From: Callorhinus ursinus
Lineage: Eukaryota; Chordata; Mammalia; Carnivora; Otariidae
DNA: 64,000 nt
NCBI RefSeq assembly: GCF_003265705.1
Contig: NW_020312859.1
Coordinates: 1,420,901-1,484,900 of the forward strand
Direction: 5' to 3'
A model generated the notes under the pieces. That model was not told the DNA's origin. It searched no databases and was given only the letters and a program-made list of their open reading frames with translations. A program made the position numbers and the translations under genes. Positions 11,317 to 22,979 of this stretch are shown one piece after another. The stretch's first letter is position 1; each line of letters begins with the position of its first letter.

Positions 11317-12640
11317 CGGCAGGTTCTCTATCCATTCCAGCCTATTTCAGCTCCCCCCACCCTTCTGCTTCTAGCTTCTCCCCACTTCTTAACTCTGTGG
11401 ATGGGTTGGTTAATGCCCAAGGCCCTCGGCCTGAGCGAGCACAGATAACAAGGCAAATCTCATTTTCAGAGCGAGTGTGAATCCGGCTGCCACCCCCCCC
11501 ACTACTGTGTCCCTCAGGGCGGCACTCACCACCAGCCCCCCACCAAGCCCGCGACATCAGCAGTGCTGATGGTCTGGCTGTCTGGATCTTCATCCCCCAA
11601 AGTCTTCCTGGGAAGAGGAGGCGAAGGGAGTCCCAGGGCAAGACCAGGGCAAGCTGGGGACAGCCTGTCCTGTCCAGTGACCCCAACAGGGCCTCAGCCC
11701 TCATTGTTTCCCCCTGGTTGGGGCTGGCCTTGCTCAGGAGGCAAATGATCACATCCCAGCCGGCTGACTGCATCCACTTCCAGCTCAGTGCTCAGGGTGG
11801 ACGGGGGTCCCCTGAGAGCTGGGAGAGGGAGGCAGGGAGGCTCTGGCACTCTGGGCTTGGCGAGTCCCCATGTGCCCTTCAGCCCATCCCCCTGATGCAC
11901 CTGGCCTAAAGCCCAGCGGTCCTGTAGGGTCTTTGGGGAGGGGCCCCAGACACTGCTGGCTAAAAGGGAGGGATAGGGGGCACCAGGGCTTTTGGGACCT
12001 GCCGCCCCAACCCTTGACCTGTTCCAAGCCTGACTTTCAACTGTAACACACCAGTCCTGACGTAGAGGATGTTAAAATAACTGAACCACTTCCACCATGT
12101 TGTCAAATGGGTGCTGCCCCGAGCTCTCCAAGTAGCCCCAAAACACGCATCCCTTCCCTGGCTCTCCCCTCCTTCCCGGAAATTAAGGAGTTAACACCTT
12201 CATGCAGATGGGTGACCAAAGATGTGGAGTGTTACCCAGGACCGGGGGCCTGCCCCTGACTCTGACTCCCACCCCCTCACCCTGGACCCCATCCCTCTCC
12301 CCCACCCCTCACACCTCACACCTCCCCCACTCCAGCCCAGCTGCCCGGTTTGGTTTGCCCTGCCCCTTCTCCCTGACTCTGGGAGTCTGGAGGAGTGGCT
12401 GATTCAGATCCAATCACAAGCCCCAGGGTCCTGCATCCAGCCCCGTAGATAAGAGTCTTATCAGGCAGGGGGCTTCAAGGAAGAGTTGGGGGCATAAATG
12501 GAACACAGCCCCCCCAGCCAAAGCTCTGAAAGGGAGGAAAGCCAGCAGAGTTTTCTCTCTGGGTCTCAGGCAAGGAGGAGGGCAGTGGCCCCCCCACCTG
12601 AGCCCCAACTTCTTCTGCCACTCACACTTGTGGCCGTCCC
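11315..12640. other. Intergenic, GC-rich, no gene recognised
   Basis: Long accidental ORFs due to C-richness. No splice-flanked block with recognisable homology. Confidence 0.4.
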
Positions 12641-12649
12641 CGCCCCCAC

Positions 12650-12790
12650 CAGTACCTCCATCATCTATACAGATTTATTTCACGATAATTTCATTTCGTC
12701 CCTGGCTCCGGAAAGATGGATTGCCCGGCGAGGTGATTGGGGAATCTGTGTCGGGCTCATAAATCCGCTGCCCCTCTATGAAGCTCCTGT
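12650..12790. promoter_or_regulatory. Candidate conserved non-coding element
   Basis: Abrupt change from C-rich DNA to balanced composition: GATTTATTTCACGATAATTT, then CTCATAAATCCGC. Not a repeat I know. Confidence 0.25.
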
Positions 12791-13193
12791 GAAGTGTCCC
12801 GTACTTGGTGGGGGTTGGATGGAGTGGGGTGTATGTGACTGCCTTCCATCTCTCCCTGCCACCTGGGGGAGCAGGGTATGGCAGGAAAGCATAGGAAAGG
12901 GGGAATTTCCATGCCCTAGAACCAGTGGGGTTCTCTTTCTCCACCTTTGCTACAAACAAGGCTATTTGTCACTTGGCTGGCAGGATGACCGGCCTTCCTC
13001 CACCCCTCACCAGCCCCCCACACACAAGGGGAGGCCTTCTCCTGCTGAGCGGGGGGGCCGAGGAAAGGGGGCAAGAAGCAGCAGGGGTGACTGCCCCCTC
13101 CTTCCTGCCCTCACTGGTCAGCAGGAGGCACTGTGCTGGGAGGGAGTGGGAGGCTTGTGGAAAGCTGGCCCCTTTCAGGAGGGAGACCACATG

Positions 13194-13217
13194 CACACAC
13201 ACACACACACACACACA
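13194..13217. repeat. (CA)12 microsatellite
   Basis: Uninterrupted CA dinucleotides. Confidence 0.95.
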
Positions 13218-13294
13218 GAATAGTAGCACGCCCACACCAACACCTGCTAGAAAGAGATTACAAACGCAATAGAAAAATCGAAGCAGCGTAGGAG

Positions 13295-13495
13295 AAATGA
13301 GTATGGGACTAAGAATCTAGGAGAGCCAGAAATTGGATACTGGCTATCTATCCTGTGTTCCCTTGGACCACTAACTCAACCTCTCTGAGCTTCACCTTGT
13401 TCGGCTGTAAGGATAACCCATATTCCCACCAAGGGTTGTTGTCAGGATCAAATGAGATGCTATGGGAGAAGTGCCTGGCACATAAACACATGAAT
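13295..13495 (+). repeat. MIR
   Basis: CTAACTCAACCTCTCTGAGC, GGGTTGTTGTCAGGATCAAA, GTGCCTGGCACATAAA. Confidence 0.7.
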
Positions 13496-13921
13496 GGGAG
13501 GCGGAATCATAATTACCGTGCCCCCCACACGCAGGCACGCATGCACATGTATGCACCTGCGTACACTTGCCTCTACCTAACTGACCTTTCGCCTCTGACC
13601 TCCAGGCAAGGCCCAGAATGGTGCAGCTCAGAGCCCCCTGGGGCCACATTCAGGCCCTGTTCCCTCTCCTCCCTCCCCCACCCAAGTCCCCTTTATCAGC
13701 CCAAGCCACACAGACCCTCCTGCCCCCATCCTTCACGCTCCTGGGTGACAGGGAAGGCTGTGGGATGTGCAGGATGAGAACACAGAAGTGAGTGGAGGAA
13801 GGGAAGCCACGAAGGGCAAAAATTCAAAAATCTGGAGCAGAGACTCCAACAGGGGACTTAGGCCAAAGCCGGCAGTTTTCAGTCCCCAGGGGCTGGACGG
13901 GGAGCGGGGGCGGGGGGGGGG

Positions 13922-14050
13922 GAATGTTAGCATCACCAGGAAGCTCTTAAAAATTACAGATGCCTGAACGAGCAGCATCACTATGCCCCCAGCCCAAGGA
14001 CATTTTCTGTAGTTGGTCCAGGATGAGGCCTGAGTCACTCTAGGGGTTAG
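13922..14050 (+). repeat. MER5-like hAT fragment
   Basis: GCATCACCAGGAAGCTCTTA, AAATTACAGATGCCTG and a GAGTCACTCTAGGGGTTAGG end. Confidence 0.45.
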
Positions 14051-14369
14051 GAACTGGGAGCCAGCGGGTCCCCGCAGCTCTGGGTGGGATGGAGCTCCCC
14101 CCCACAACTCCATCCCAGCATATCCCCTGCAGGCCCCACCTGCTGTGCTCTCCTGCCTCTCTCCACATTACACATTAGCCCCCTGCCTGCCTCCAGCCCC
14201 AGCATTTCATTTCTCCAGCCCTCCTCCCCACCTTAACCCTTCCTTGGGGTCCAGGGTGGGCCCAGGCCTCCTGTTGGATTCCCCCAAGGATCTTCTTCCA
14301 ACCCCAGCTTCCCAGGTGGGAGGGGGACAGGAGAGGCACTCAGTTCCCAGTTGGATCCCGTGGCTCCTG

Positions 14370-14610
14370 CCTAATTAGTATTCCACGGAGAACTGGCTCC
14401 ACAGGCCCCCGGATTTGCCAGCCGGCCAGTTCCCTGTCTCCCCAGTTCAGAGTGAGTAATTCTGTCCCTCCCAGGCCCATTTAAGGGAGTGAATAATTAG
14501 TTACATTCAATTAGGCCTCTCGCTGCCACTGTGGCTCCTGCCTGCCTCACTTGGGGGGATAGACACACTAATGAGCCGGCGCCTGTCTGACACGGGGGAG
14601 CGGGTGTTAA
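14370..14610. promoter_or_regulatory. Candidate conserved AT-core element
   Basis: Within GC-rich DNA, an island with CCTAATTAGTATTCC, GTGAGTAATTCTG, GAATAATTAGTTAC, TTCAATTAGG and CACACTAATGAG: many homeodomain cores in 210 bp. Confidence 0.35.
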
Positions 14611-14614
14611 ATAC

Positions 14615-15525
14615 TGGCGACCACTCCACCCCTCCACTGGGTGAGGGCTTGGAGGTGAGAAAGGAGGCTGGAACCCTGGGGGTGAAGGCAGGAGAGGAGG
14701 GGCGGAGAGGAAGAGGGGAAGCAGGAAGGGACTCAGGAGGAAAAGGAAAGAGAGAAACCACGCAGATGTCCATCAGTATAGAGTCCTTACATGAAGCAGC
14801 CTCAGCCCTACATGGAATCCTATGCAGCACTTAAAAAGTATACATTTAAAAAAATGTACGGGCACGGAGAGACGCCTGCCGTATACTGCTAGGCAAATAA
14901 GCCTGCTTACAACACAGCGTATGTAATAATAGCCCAAGTTAAAAAAAGTATTTTTGGCACAAAAAACAAGTCTGGAAGGACCTGTAACTTGTGGTTTGAC
15001 AGGGTTGGTGCGGAGGCTTACAGGTGGTCTTATTTTCCTGTTTATTGCTTAGATGGGGGCGGTGCAATGCACAGGTATGATTTTCATAATTAACCAAAAT
15101 AACACTTGTTCGAACGAGAACAAGGGGAGATGGAATTGCCTGGAGAAGGAAGGAGGTGGGTGGGCAGGGAGCAGGCAGACCGCAGGGAGGGGGGTGGAGG
15201 GATGGGCAGAGACTGCGGGTGCGGTGGGCCGAGTCCTGGAGGGAGGCAGCCGCAGGGAAGTCTCTGGGCACCGAGGCCCAGCGGGTCGCGCCTGTCTGCA
15301 GGGAGAGAGGCAGAGAGCCCAAGGGATAGGAAGGGGGACAGGAATGAAGAAGCGTTCCCGGCCCATTGGCCCCATCTGTCTGGGCAGAAGCTGCTCACTG
15401 ACCTTGCTGAGCCCCTCCCAGAACCCCCTTCCCTTAACAGCGCTGCAGTGTCCCAGAGGAGCCTTCCCCTCAGCTTCCCCCAGCCCCCAGCCCCCAGGAC
15501 CACAGCATAGGTTTTTTTTTTTTTT
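14615..15525. other. Intergenic, no gene recognised
   Basis: G/A-rich tracts and a T20 run at about 15511-15530. 14760-14950 (CATGGAATCCTATGCAGCAC, then TAAAAAGTA) may be an old L1 trace. Confidence 0.35.
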
Positions 15526-15529
15526 TTTT

Positions 15530-15660
15530 TAACGAATTAAAACTGTATCTCCCCACCCCTGCTGGTGGGTTTTTAATTTTCTGTTCCAGAATCACTCTGG
15601 GGGAGAGAAATCCTTCGGGGCAGAGTCTTTAATAACTTCTGCTGCCCAAGGAATCTGCCA
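15530..15660. promoter_or_regulatory. Candidate conserved non-coding element
   Basis: AACGAATTAAAACTG, TTTTTAATTTTCTG and TCTTTAATAACTTC within otherwise GC-rich DNA; not a known repeat. Confidence 0.2.
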
Positions 15661-16404
15661 CAGGCCCTGCAGGCTGCAGGGGAGGGTTTGTGCGTGCCTG
15701 CCTGCCTGGGGGGAAGGTGAGCTGGCAGTGGGGGGCAGGAAGGGGGGCAGCGCAGAATGGAAAGGACACAGACACCCAGCTCCTCACCGCAGTCCCAAGG
15801 CAATTCCCTGAGTCCTAGAGCTTTTCAATACCTTAGATGTGGATGGAACCTAGGCCCCCAGGAGCTCCCTCCAGCCTCCCAGCTGAGATGTGGAGGCAGG
15901 AGACAGCCTGCCTCTGACCCTCAGCCTCACTTGGTTCTGGACCTTCCCAGGGCCTCAGTTTCCATACATATAAAACAAACGGATCAGACACAATGACGTT
16001 CCCAGTCTCTTAATTCCAACCCTCTATGACATGCTTTCTTGGGTTCTCACCGACTTTTTAAATTCTTAGAACTGGTAGCCTTTCAACATTGAGAGATTTC
16101 ACATGGAAATCTGGATTTGAAGCAATATCCAACTCCCATTCCTGCAGGGCAACACGGAAAGGGACTGATGGACACTGCCCCCACCCCCAGAGATAGGCAG
16201 AGCCTCCCCACTCTGTCATAGTCTCTGCCTTCCTGACTTCCTGCCCAGGGCCCCGCTTCACTCTGAGCTCCTGTGCAAGTGACTTTGCTACCCCTGTCCT
16301 GGAGGTTAGCTGCTCCGGGCTTTTGCTCTGCTGTGGACAGTCACACTCCCTCTTAATGGCCCTGCGTGACATGCACCTGTTCCCCTGCTCCATGAACCGG
16401 CAAA

Positions 16405-16600
16405 AGCCGCAGGCTGTGGGTCAGCCCAAATCCTGGCTCTAACTTTCGGACCTTAGCAAGTCATTCAGCCTCTGAGCCTCACCTGTAAAATGGGTGTTAT
16501 GAGACTGTGCATTATGGACGGTCGTCCTCTGGACTAAGACGATGTGTATGAAGTTCTTAGCATGGTGCCTAGTGCATAGCGAGCACTCGATCCATGCGCA
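16405..16600 (+). repeat. MIR
   Basis: AAATCCTGGCTCTAACTTTC, CAGCCTCTGAGCCTCACC, TGTAAAATGGGTGTTA, ATAGCGAGCACTCGAT. Confidence 0.7.
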
Positions 16601-16604
16601 CTCT

Positions 16605-17605
16605 CAGCGACTCCGTGCACAGCCTTAGCTCGGGATGAGGCCTCAGTAGGAATGTAGCTGATGCCTGTCCAAGGAAGGAGGCAGTGGAGAAGGTGGCCTC
16701 CAAACCGCCAGCAACGGAGGAAGATGCAGGATACAGGTAGCAGGAGGCTCAGACCTAGGGGGCCCGAGAGAGGAAAGGCCTCTTCTCCAAAGTGAGCGGG
16801 GGACGTAGCTTCAAAGTCCGCAAAAAAACCAGCCGCCAGGGTCTTCGCATGTTACGTTGGCGCCACCTTCTGGCTGATACAGGCCTCACACCCACCCCAC
16901 CCCACCCTACCCCAACCACAAGCCAGAGTGGCTCCTGCAGCGGGTTGATTTTCTTCACTTACTTTTAGAATTGGCGGGACCCTTAGAATTCCTAGGGCAC
17001 CAGCCCTTCATCACACATCGGGAGGGAAAATTTCCAGAACCAGAGAGTAACTTTCCCAAGGCCACAAAGAAAGTTTCTGGCTGAGCTCCGTTTAGAACCC
17101 AGAGCTTGCTACAGATGTCAAGAACTCCTTCCCTTTGTCAGGGACGCTGAGATATACAAAATTGTAGCTTCTCATGCATGAGCTCTACTGACTCTTAGGA
17201 GGAGCCCCTCCCAGAAACAGACTTTGTGATAAGGAAAGAACGCAGGTAGTTTATTGGAGGGGGTGAAGTCAAGAAGCATCAGTGCGGGAATGCGGGGTGG
17301 GGAAGATGGGGAGGGAAGGAAGCCAGGAGGGGCACCCAGGGCTCGATCCTGCTAAGAAACCTAGGAAAATCTGCACCACCCTTCAGATTTGTCCCTCCCA
17401 AGGGTAAGGAGGCTGGAGCATCTATCCTCCACCTCTCATTCCTATTTGGTTGAGTATTCTGGGGCCTTAACTCTCCCAGGTACAGCTGACCCTCGGCACA
17501 CCTGCACCAAGCATGCTTTCGAGACCAGGGAAAGCCCCAAGGCAATTGATCCCAAGTGCTTGTAAAGGAAACCAACTGCTTATCTGGAAATATGAATGCC
17601 GAGGG
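16605..17605. other. Intergenic, no gene recognised
   Basis: A MIR-like CAAGGCCACAAAGAAAG at about 17055 is the only repeat trace I can name. Confidence 0.35.
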
Positions 17606-17609
17606 AAGG

Positions 17610-17798
17610 CGGTAGTTCTCAAAGTGAGGTCCCTGGACCAGCAGCATCAGCATCACCTAGGGAACTTGTTTAAAATGCAAATGGCTGAGCTCTGTCCCAG
17701 ACCTACTCAATCAAACACTAGCTGTGGGGCCCAGCAATCTTTTAATAAGTCTGATAAGTGGTTCGGACCCATGCTCAAGATTGAGAACCTCTGACCCA
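17610..17798 (+). repeat. MER5A-type hAT element
   Basis: TIR-like ends TAGTTCTCAAAGTGAGGTCC and AAGATTGAGAACCTCTGA, with CAGCATCAGCATCACCTAGG between. Confidence 0.75.
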
Positions 17799-17829
17799 GA
17801 AGAACACAAAGAGGACTCAATACTACCTA

Positions 17830-17955
17830 CTACAGGTATCAGGTATGGTCTCCATTTGCCGGATGAGGAAACTGAGCTGCTCGGAGATGAAAATGACACA
17901 CCCAAGGTCACACAGACAATAGGGGACAGAGGAGGGTCTTTTGCCTCTTTCCACC
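17830..17955 (-). repeat. MIR
   Basis: GATGAGGAAACTGAGC, CACCCAAGGTCACACAGAC. Confidence 0.65.
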
Positions 17956-18654
17956 ATACCACCCTGCACAGAAGTGAGTGACATTAGGATTTGAACACTA
18001 GGTAGAGGATAAGGGTGCGGTCCCAAAGCTCCCCTCCCCCCACTCCACAACCACCACTTTGTTCTGCTTTCTAAACCAAACGTCTCCACCTGGTGCATCC
18101 AAATGGTTCTTAAAGCTCTTCTGGGAAGCCTGCCAAGCCAGGTGACCTTCTCTTGGCTCGCAGCTGCCCTCAGTCTCCATCCAGGACAAGCCCTCTCCAC
18201 CCCCACCCTCCAGCCAGCAGGACGCACCGAGGAAATCCAAAGCTGCTTCTTGCTGGGGGAAAGGTTGAGATCCCTGGGTTGAACCAGCATGGTCTCATCC
18301 TCACCATGAATCTTTGTGCAGGGCCTATGTGTGACTCTTCCCTCTCCTTGTCCTACAACCTTCCTCCCCACCCCTCCACTCCCCTCCCCTCCCTTCCCCT
18401 CTGCTCCCACTCCATCTGCTACTCCTCCTGGCTAGGCTCCCCCTCAGTTGGCACAGCAGGAAAAGAGAACAGGATGGTTTATTTTTATCCTAAGATACTG
18501 GGGGGGGGGGGGGCACCATCTGACCAAGAAGCAGCAGCTCCTGTAGCAGTTGGGAGGTCAGAAGGAAGTGGGAGGCCCAGGATCTCCCCGGGAAGGAGCT
18601 ACAGATGTAGGCTCCAGGGAGCAGGAAGATCTGGAAGGAAGAGCATAGGACCAA

Positions 18655-18785
18655 GAGTGGCGAGCTCTGAGCGGTGCCACTGAGAATTGCTGTGGGACCA
18701 CAGGCAAGTCCCTTCACCTCCCTGGGCTCCCATTTTCACCTCTGTTAAAGAGGAAGGGATCTGGACCCTGAATGCCCTCAAGGCT
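18655..18785 (+). repeat. MIR fragment
   Basis: GGCAAGTCCCTTCACCTCCC followed by TTTTCACCTCTGTTAAAGAG, in MIR order. Confidence 0.5.
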
Positions 18786-19008
18786 GTTTTTTATGAACAT
18801 GAATACAATGGGGAGATTGCTTTGCAAACACAATGCCAAATGTGAGCACACATGGAAACCGCCCAGGGAAGGGCAGCAGCCTGGGGATGTTCTTCTTATC
18901 CTCAGAAAGTGCCCCAATTCTGTGAGCCTGGCAGCAAGTTAAACAGCTCATGTCACCCAGCATTTCCACCCCCGTTTTCCTTTATACCTGTTTGATGACT
19001 TTTTTTAA

Positions 19009-19223
19009 TTTTTTTTTTTTTATTTATTTGACAGAGAGAGACACAGCGAGAGAGGGAACACAAGCAGGGGGAGTGGGAGAGGGAGAAGCAGGCTTCCCCC
19101 CAGCAGGGAACCCAACGCCGGGCTGGATCCCAGGACCCCGGGATCATGACCTGAGCCCAGGACCCCGGGATCATGACCTGAGCCGAAGGCAGACGCTTAA
19201 CGACTGAGCCACCCAGGCGCCCC
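19009..19223 (-). mobile_element. Can-SINE with internal 27-bp duplication, just beyond CD40 3' UTR
   Basis: GACAGAGAGAGACACAGCGA body and ACCCAGGCGCCC head. Target duplication TGATGACTTTTTTAATT on both sides. A 27-bp unit is duplicated at 19129-19155 and 19156-19182. Confidence 0.9.
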
Positions 19224-19239
19224 TGATGACTTTTTTAAT

Positions 19240-19745
19240 TACATAAGGATTATATGAACTCACTCTCTTTTTCGAGGGGAAAAAAGTCAAATCTTCGTTT
19301 AACCCTTCCCCAACCCTTCTTCCCCAACCCAGACATCACAACTCTTGAAGCTGTGCGTTTTCTGTGTATCCTTCCAGAACACTTGTCATACCTACATATA
19401 CATTGGTATGTTATGTTTATACACGTATCCGTGGATGATATATCCTATTGTTTGGGGGTATGTGCTTTAAAAAAAAAAAGTTTCCAGACCCATCATTCTG
19501 CAACCTGCTTTTTTTTTTTTTTCCACGACAGTTTTTGAGATCCTGTTGTATAAATATATTACAATTTTATTTAGCCAGTCCCCTGCTGATGGACAGTTAA
19601 GTGGCTTCTAGTCGTCCACTATCACAAACAACGCCGCAACGGATATTCGCGTATATGTCTTCCTGGGCTCCTAGAAACCACCACGATCATCTCTCTGGGC
19701 ACTGAACTGCTGAGTTGGAGGGTTTGGTGGGTATTACTACATGGC
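19240..19745 (-). mobile_element. Old L1 fragment overlapping CD40 3' UTR
   Basis: TGATGGACAGTTAAGTGGCT, CACAAACAACGCCGCAAC and GAGATCCTGTTGTATAAATA match the reverse of old L1 ORF2. Confidence 0.65.
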
Positions 19746-19975
19746 CGCCAAAAAGTTTCGCCTCCATCTTTAAAAGCAAGTTGGGAGATGGCCTGGGCTC
19801 CGGGGCAGGGGTGGAAGGTTCTCGGTCTCTGCACCACAGGGGTGCGCGGGGGGGGGGGTGGTGCCCCGCCCCCTGACGCCCAGCGCAGCAGCCCCAGCGG
19901 CAGCTCCAGGCTCCCCAGGCTCTGCGGCCGCGCGCCCGTCTTCTCCTGCTGCCACACTCCTGGGCACGCGCTGCC
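19300..19975 (-). other. CD40: CD40 3' UTR, partly old-L1-derived
   Basis: An AATAAA lies at 19566-19571 (minus strand) in the context CTGGCTAAATAAAATT. I recognise the same context in the human CD40 3' UTR, and similarity to the human UTR continues to about 19.3 kb. From about 19745 downward the sequence is an old L1 fragment, as in human. The lower limit is an estimate; a transcript using this signal would end near 19545. Confidence 0.7.
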
Positions 19976-20125
19976 TCATACTCTCTCCTGCACCGAGATG
20001 CGGCTCTCTTTGCCGTCCTCCTGGGTCACCGGCTGGCAGCCGTGTAAGGTCTCCTGTACCGGAGCAATGGACTGGGCGGGCACAGGAATATCCTCCAGGT
20101 CCTCCACGGGGTCCTGCCACATAAA
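19976..20125 (-). CDS. CD40: CD40 exon 9 (signalling tail and stop)
   Basis: 147 coding bases plus TGA. Encodes residues 225-273, starting [12 protein letters not shown] after an AAG-type acceptor (CCCCTAAG). It contains the TRAF2/3/5 core PVQET, then [18 protein letters not shown] and SVQERV. The first 19 residues match dog-type rather than human CD40. The acceptor was chosen because it keeps the frame and length of dog CD40 as I recall it. Confidence 0.92.
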   Translation of the reverse strand, partial: FMWQDPVEDLEDIPVPAQSIAPVQETLHGCQPVTQEDGKESRISVQERV

Positions 20126-20711
20126 CTTAGGGGAGCCGAGGCATGAGGTTACACCCCCCCCAACCCGCAACACCTCCAGTAGCCCTTCCCTCAGAAGGAG
20201 ACCCCTCCCCCAAACACAAGCCCCTTCCCCTTTCCCAAAGGGAGGGTCAGTGCTGATTCAATGGGTGCCTCCTGCCCCCTGCAGGCCACACAGAGAGTGT
20301 CAAGAAGCTTCCAGAGTGGGAGCCTGCGGATCCAAGGAGCTGCCCCTCCAGCCCCCACCCAATGACCTGGCACCAAGGCCCCAGAGACATGGTTCCCCAC
20401 GTATTAAAATGCCAAGGAAACATCAGATCTTGCCAATGGTGCCGGGGCTGTTCTGGGGCGGGGGGTGAGCTCTGGAGATGATAGAGGTTGGTGGTAGCAG
20501 GGAGGGAATGGGAAGAACCCTCCTTGCAGCCCAGCACTGGCGGTGAGAGTAGCTACTGCTGCCTTCCCCGGGGACCACAGGGGCAGACCCTGAATCAGTT
20601 TTCCTGCCACAGAGGCAACAATGAGTCAGGCTTTCTTTCCAGTTTGCCAAAACCCTGAGCCGGTGCTCAGGGCTGACCTACCTTATTCTCTGGCTCCTTG
20701 GCCACTTTTCC

Positions 20712-20760
<49 letters not shown>

Positions 20761-22944
20761 GATAGGGAGTTGCTGAAGCCAGATCAGGAACAGGTGGCCA
20801 CTTCTGTACCTTCTCCTCCCTCCCTCCTTCCCTCATCACCTCCCCACCTGGGGACTCACTGACACAGGCAGACACCAACAGGACAGCAAGCAGGATCCCC
20901 ATCGTGATGGGGATCACCACCAAGGCTCTTATCCGAGGTGGGGGACCTAGAGAAATCAAGACTTCAATGATGGCTCCCCACCAGGGGCAACCCCCTACCC
21001 CCATGCCTAAGGCTGCCACACTTTTGCTGGACTCTAAAATCTCTCAGTGGCTGAGCTCATCTAAAATCCGACGGTTCAAAAAGGTGGCCCTGGGAGAATG
21101 TGGCCGGATGTGTTTAGTGTGACCAGCACATTAAAAAAGAATTCTTGAAATATTTGCCAACTTTTTAAAATTGGGAGATGACATATTTAGAGTCAGGATA
21201 TCTGGCTTCTCTTAGAAGTTTGGAAGATCCAGCCCCACCTGCCACCCCTTACTAGAACTGAGGAGTGGTCGCAGTCTCCACCAGCTGCCCACATGCCCCA
21301 TCCCTCCCCACTCTCTGCCCAGTGCTGAGGTCCGTCAGCATTTATGTCTGCACTGTGGCCTTTGTTAAAGGAGCATGGAGGGAAAAGCAAAGTAATTCCT
21401 GGACCTAAGTCTCTATCCTAAACGGGAAAATGAAAGATGCATGGCAGGGACTAGGGGAAGGCAAATGAAGCATTCACCTTGGGACAAAATCTAAGGGGAC
21501 ACCAAAGAAACTCAGTAATCAAGAAAAGTAATATTTTCATGTCATGTTTTGAAAAATCATATTAATAAACTATAGCTTACAGGCTGGCTGCCTTTTCTTT
21601 TTTCTTTCTTTTTTTCGAGATTTATTTATTTATTTGAGAGCGCGAGCGAGCACACGAGTGGGGGGAGGGGCAGAGGGAAATGAAGAGAATCTCAAGCAGA
21701 CTCCCCGCTGAATGGGGAGCCTGACACAGGACTTGATCTCACGACCCTGAGGTTATGACCTGAGCCGAAACTGAGATCATGACTTTGAGCCAAAATCGGG
21801 AGTCAGACGCTTAACCGCCTGAGCCACCCAGGCGCCCCTGGCTGTCTGTTTTTTTAAAGCTTTATTGGAACCAGGGTTGGGATTAGACTGAGGCAAGTGA
21901 GGCAGGGCTGGATCACGTTTTTATGTCCATTTTGATATTTTGTTCATTATGGGCTTTTTTATACACTAGCTTTGATTTTTTTTAAATGTATCAAATGTTA
22001 CTTATCTTGATGACTGCGTTTTTCTCTCACCCCCTTTAATACTGCATCCAAGGCAAGCGCCCCACTCTCCTCACTCCAGCCCCAGCCCTGCCGACAGGAA
22101 AGGGGGTCTTAAAAAACAGAGGGGGGGGGGCGGCGCCCGGGTGGCTCAGTCGTTGGGCGTCTGCCTTCGGCTCAGGTCACGGTCCCAGGGTCCTGGGATC
22201 GAGCCCCGCATCGGGCTCCCTGCTCGGCGGGAAGCCTGCTTCTCCCTCTCCCACTCCCCCTGCTTATGTTCCCTCTACACTGTCTCTCTCTGTCAAAAAA
22301 TAAGTAAAATCTTAAAAAAAAAAAAAAGAAAGAAAGAAAAAACAGAGAGAGTGTCTTTGTCTTAACCGTTAACTTTTCAACTCCTCAACATGACCTGCGT
22401 GGTCCCTGCAGCTATTTGAGTCTGTGATCTGTGCTGTAGGCCAACCCCTCATTCTAAAATCAAAACCGAGGCCCTGAGAGGAACAGTGTCCCACCATGCT
22501 GGTGCTTGAAAGGCAGGGTGGCAGAACAGCATTGCTGGAACACCTCGAAAGTGCAAGAAACTGTGCAAGAACCCGTGCAAGGCCCTTCCCTCAAGCTGCT
22601 AAGGGAGCTGCTGTCATCATCCCATGTCACAGATGAAGAAACTGAGGCTCAGAGTAGGGAAGTGACTTGCTCAGGCTCCACAGGTAAGTGGCAAAGCTGG
22701 AATGCCTCAACCCCCAAAACTGCCCTCTCCTCTCACTTCACCCGCTCTCCCTCTTCCCCCCTGCCCCCAGCCCAGTTGTCTCTGTGTGCCCCTGTGTTCC
22801 CTTTGAGCTCCCTGCCTCCTCAGCCTGCTGCCAGGGCCCATTCTCCAAGACTCACCACAGACAGCATCCGTCTTGTTAGTCCCCGCCTGAATCTCCATCA
22901 GGCCTTTGGTCTCGCAGCTGTGCACAGACAGATGTGCATGTGCG

Positions 22945-22979
<35 letters not shown>

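Noticed and set aside
12498..13223. 241-residue plus-strand ORF
   Set aside because: Runs into a CA repeat, has low-complexity Pro/Ser composition and no family I recognise.
19009..19035. AATAAA-like motifs in the SINE tail as the CD40 poly-A signal
   Set aside because: Belong to the SINE; a better AATAAA conserved with human lies at 19566-19571.
20126..20173. Upstream extension of CD40 exon 9 ([16 protein letters not shown])
   Set aside because: Open frame, but it is intron: it precedes the acceptor that gives the dog-like tail, and includes no start context.
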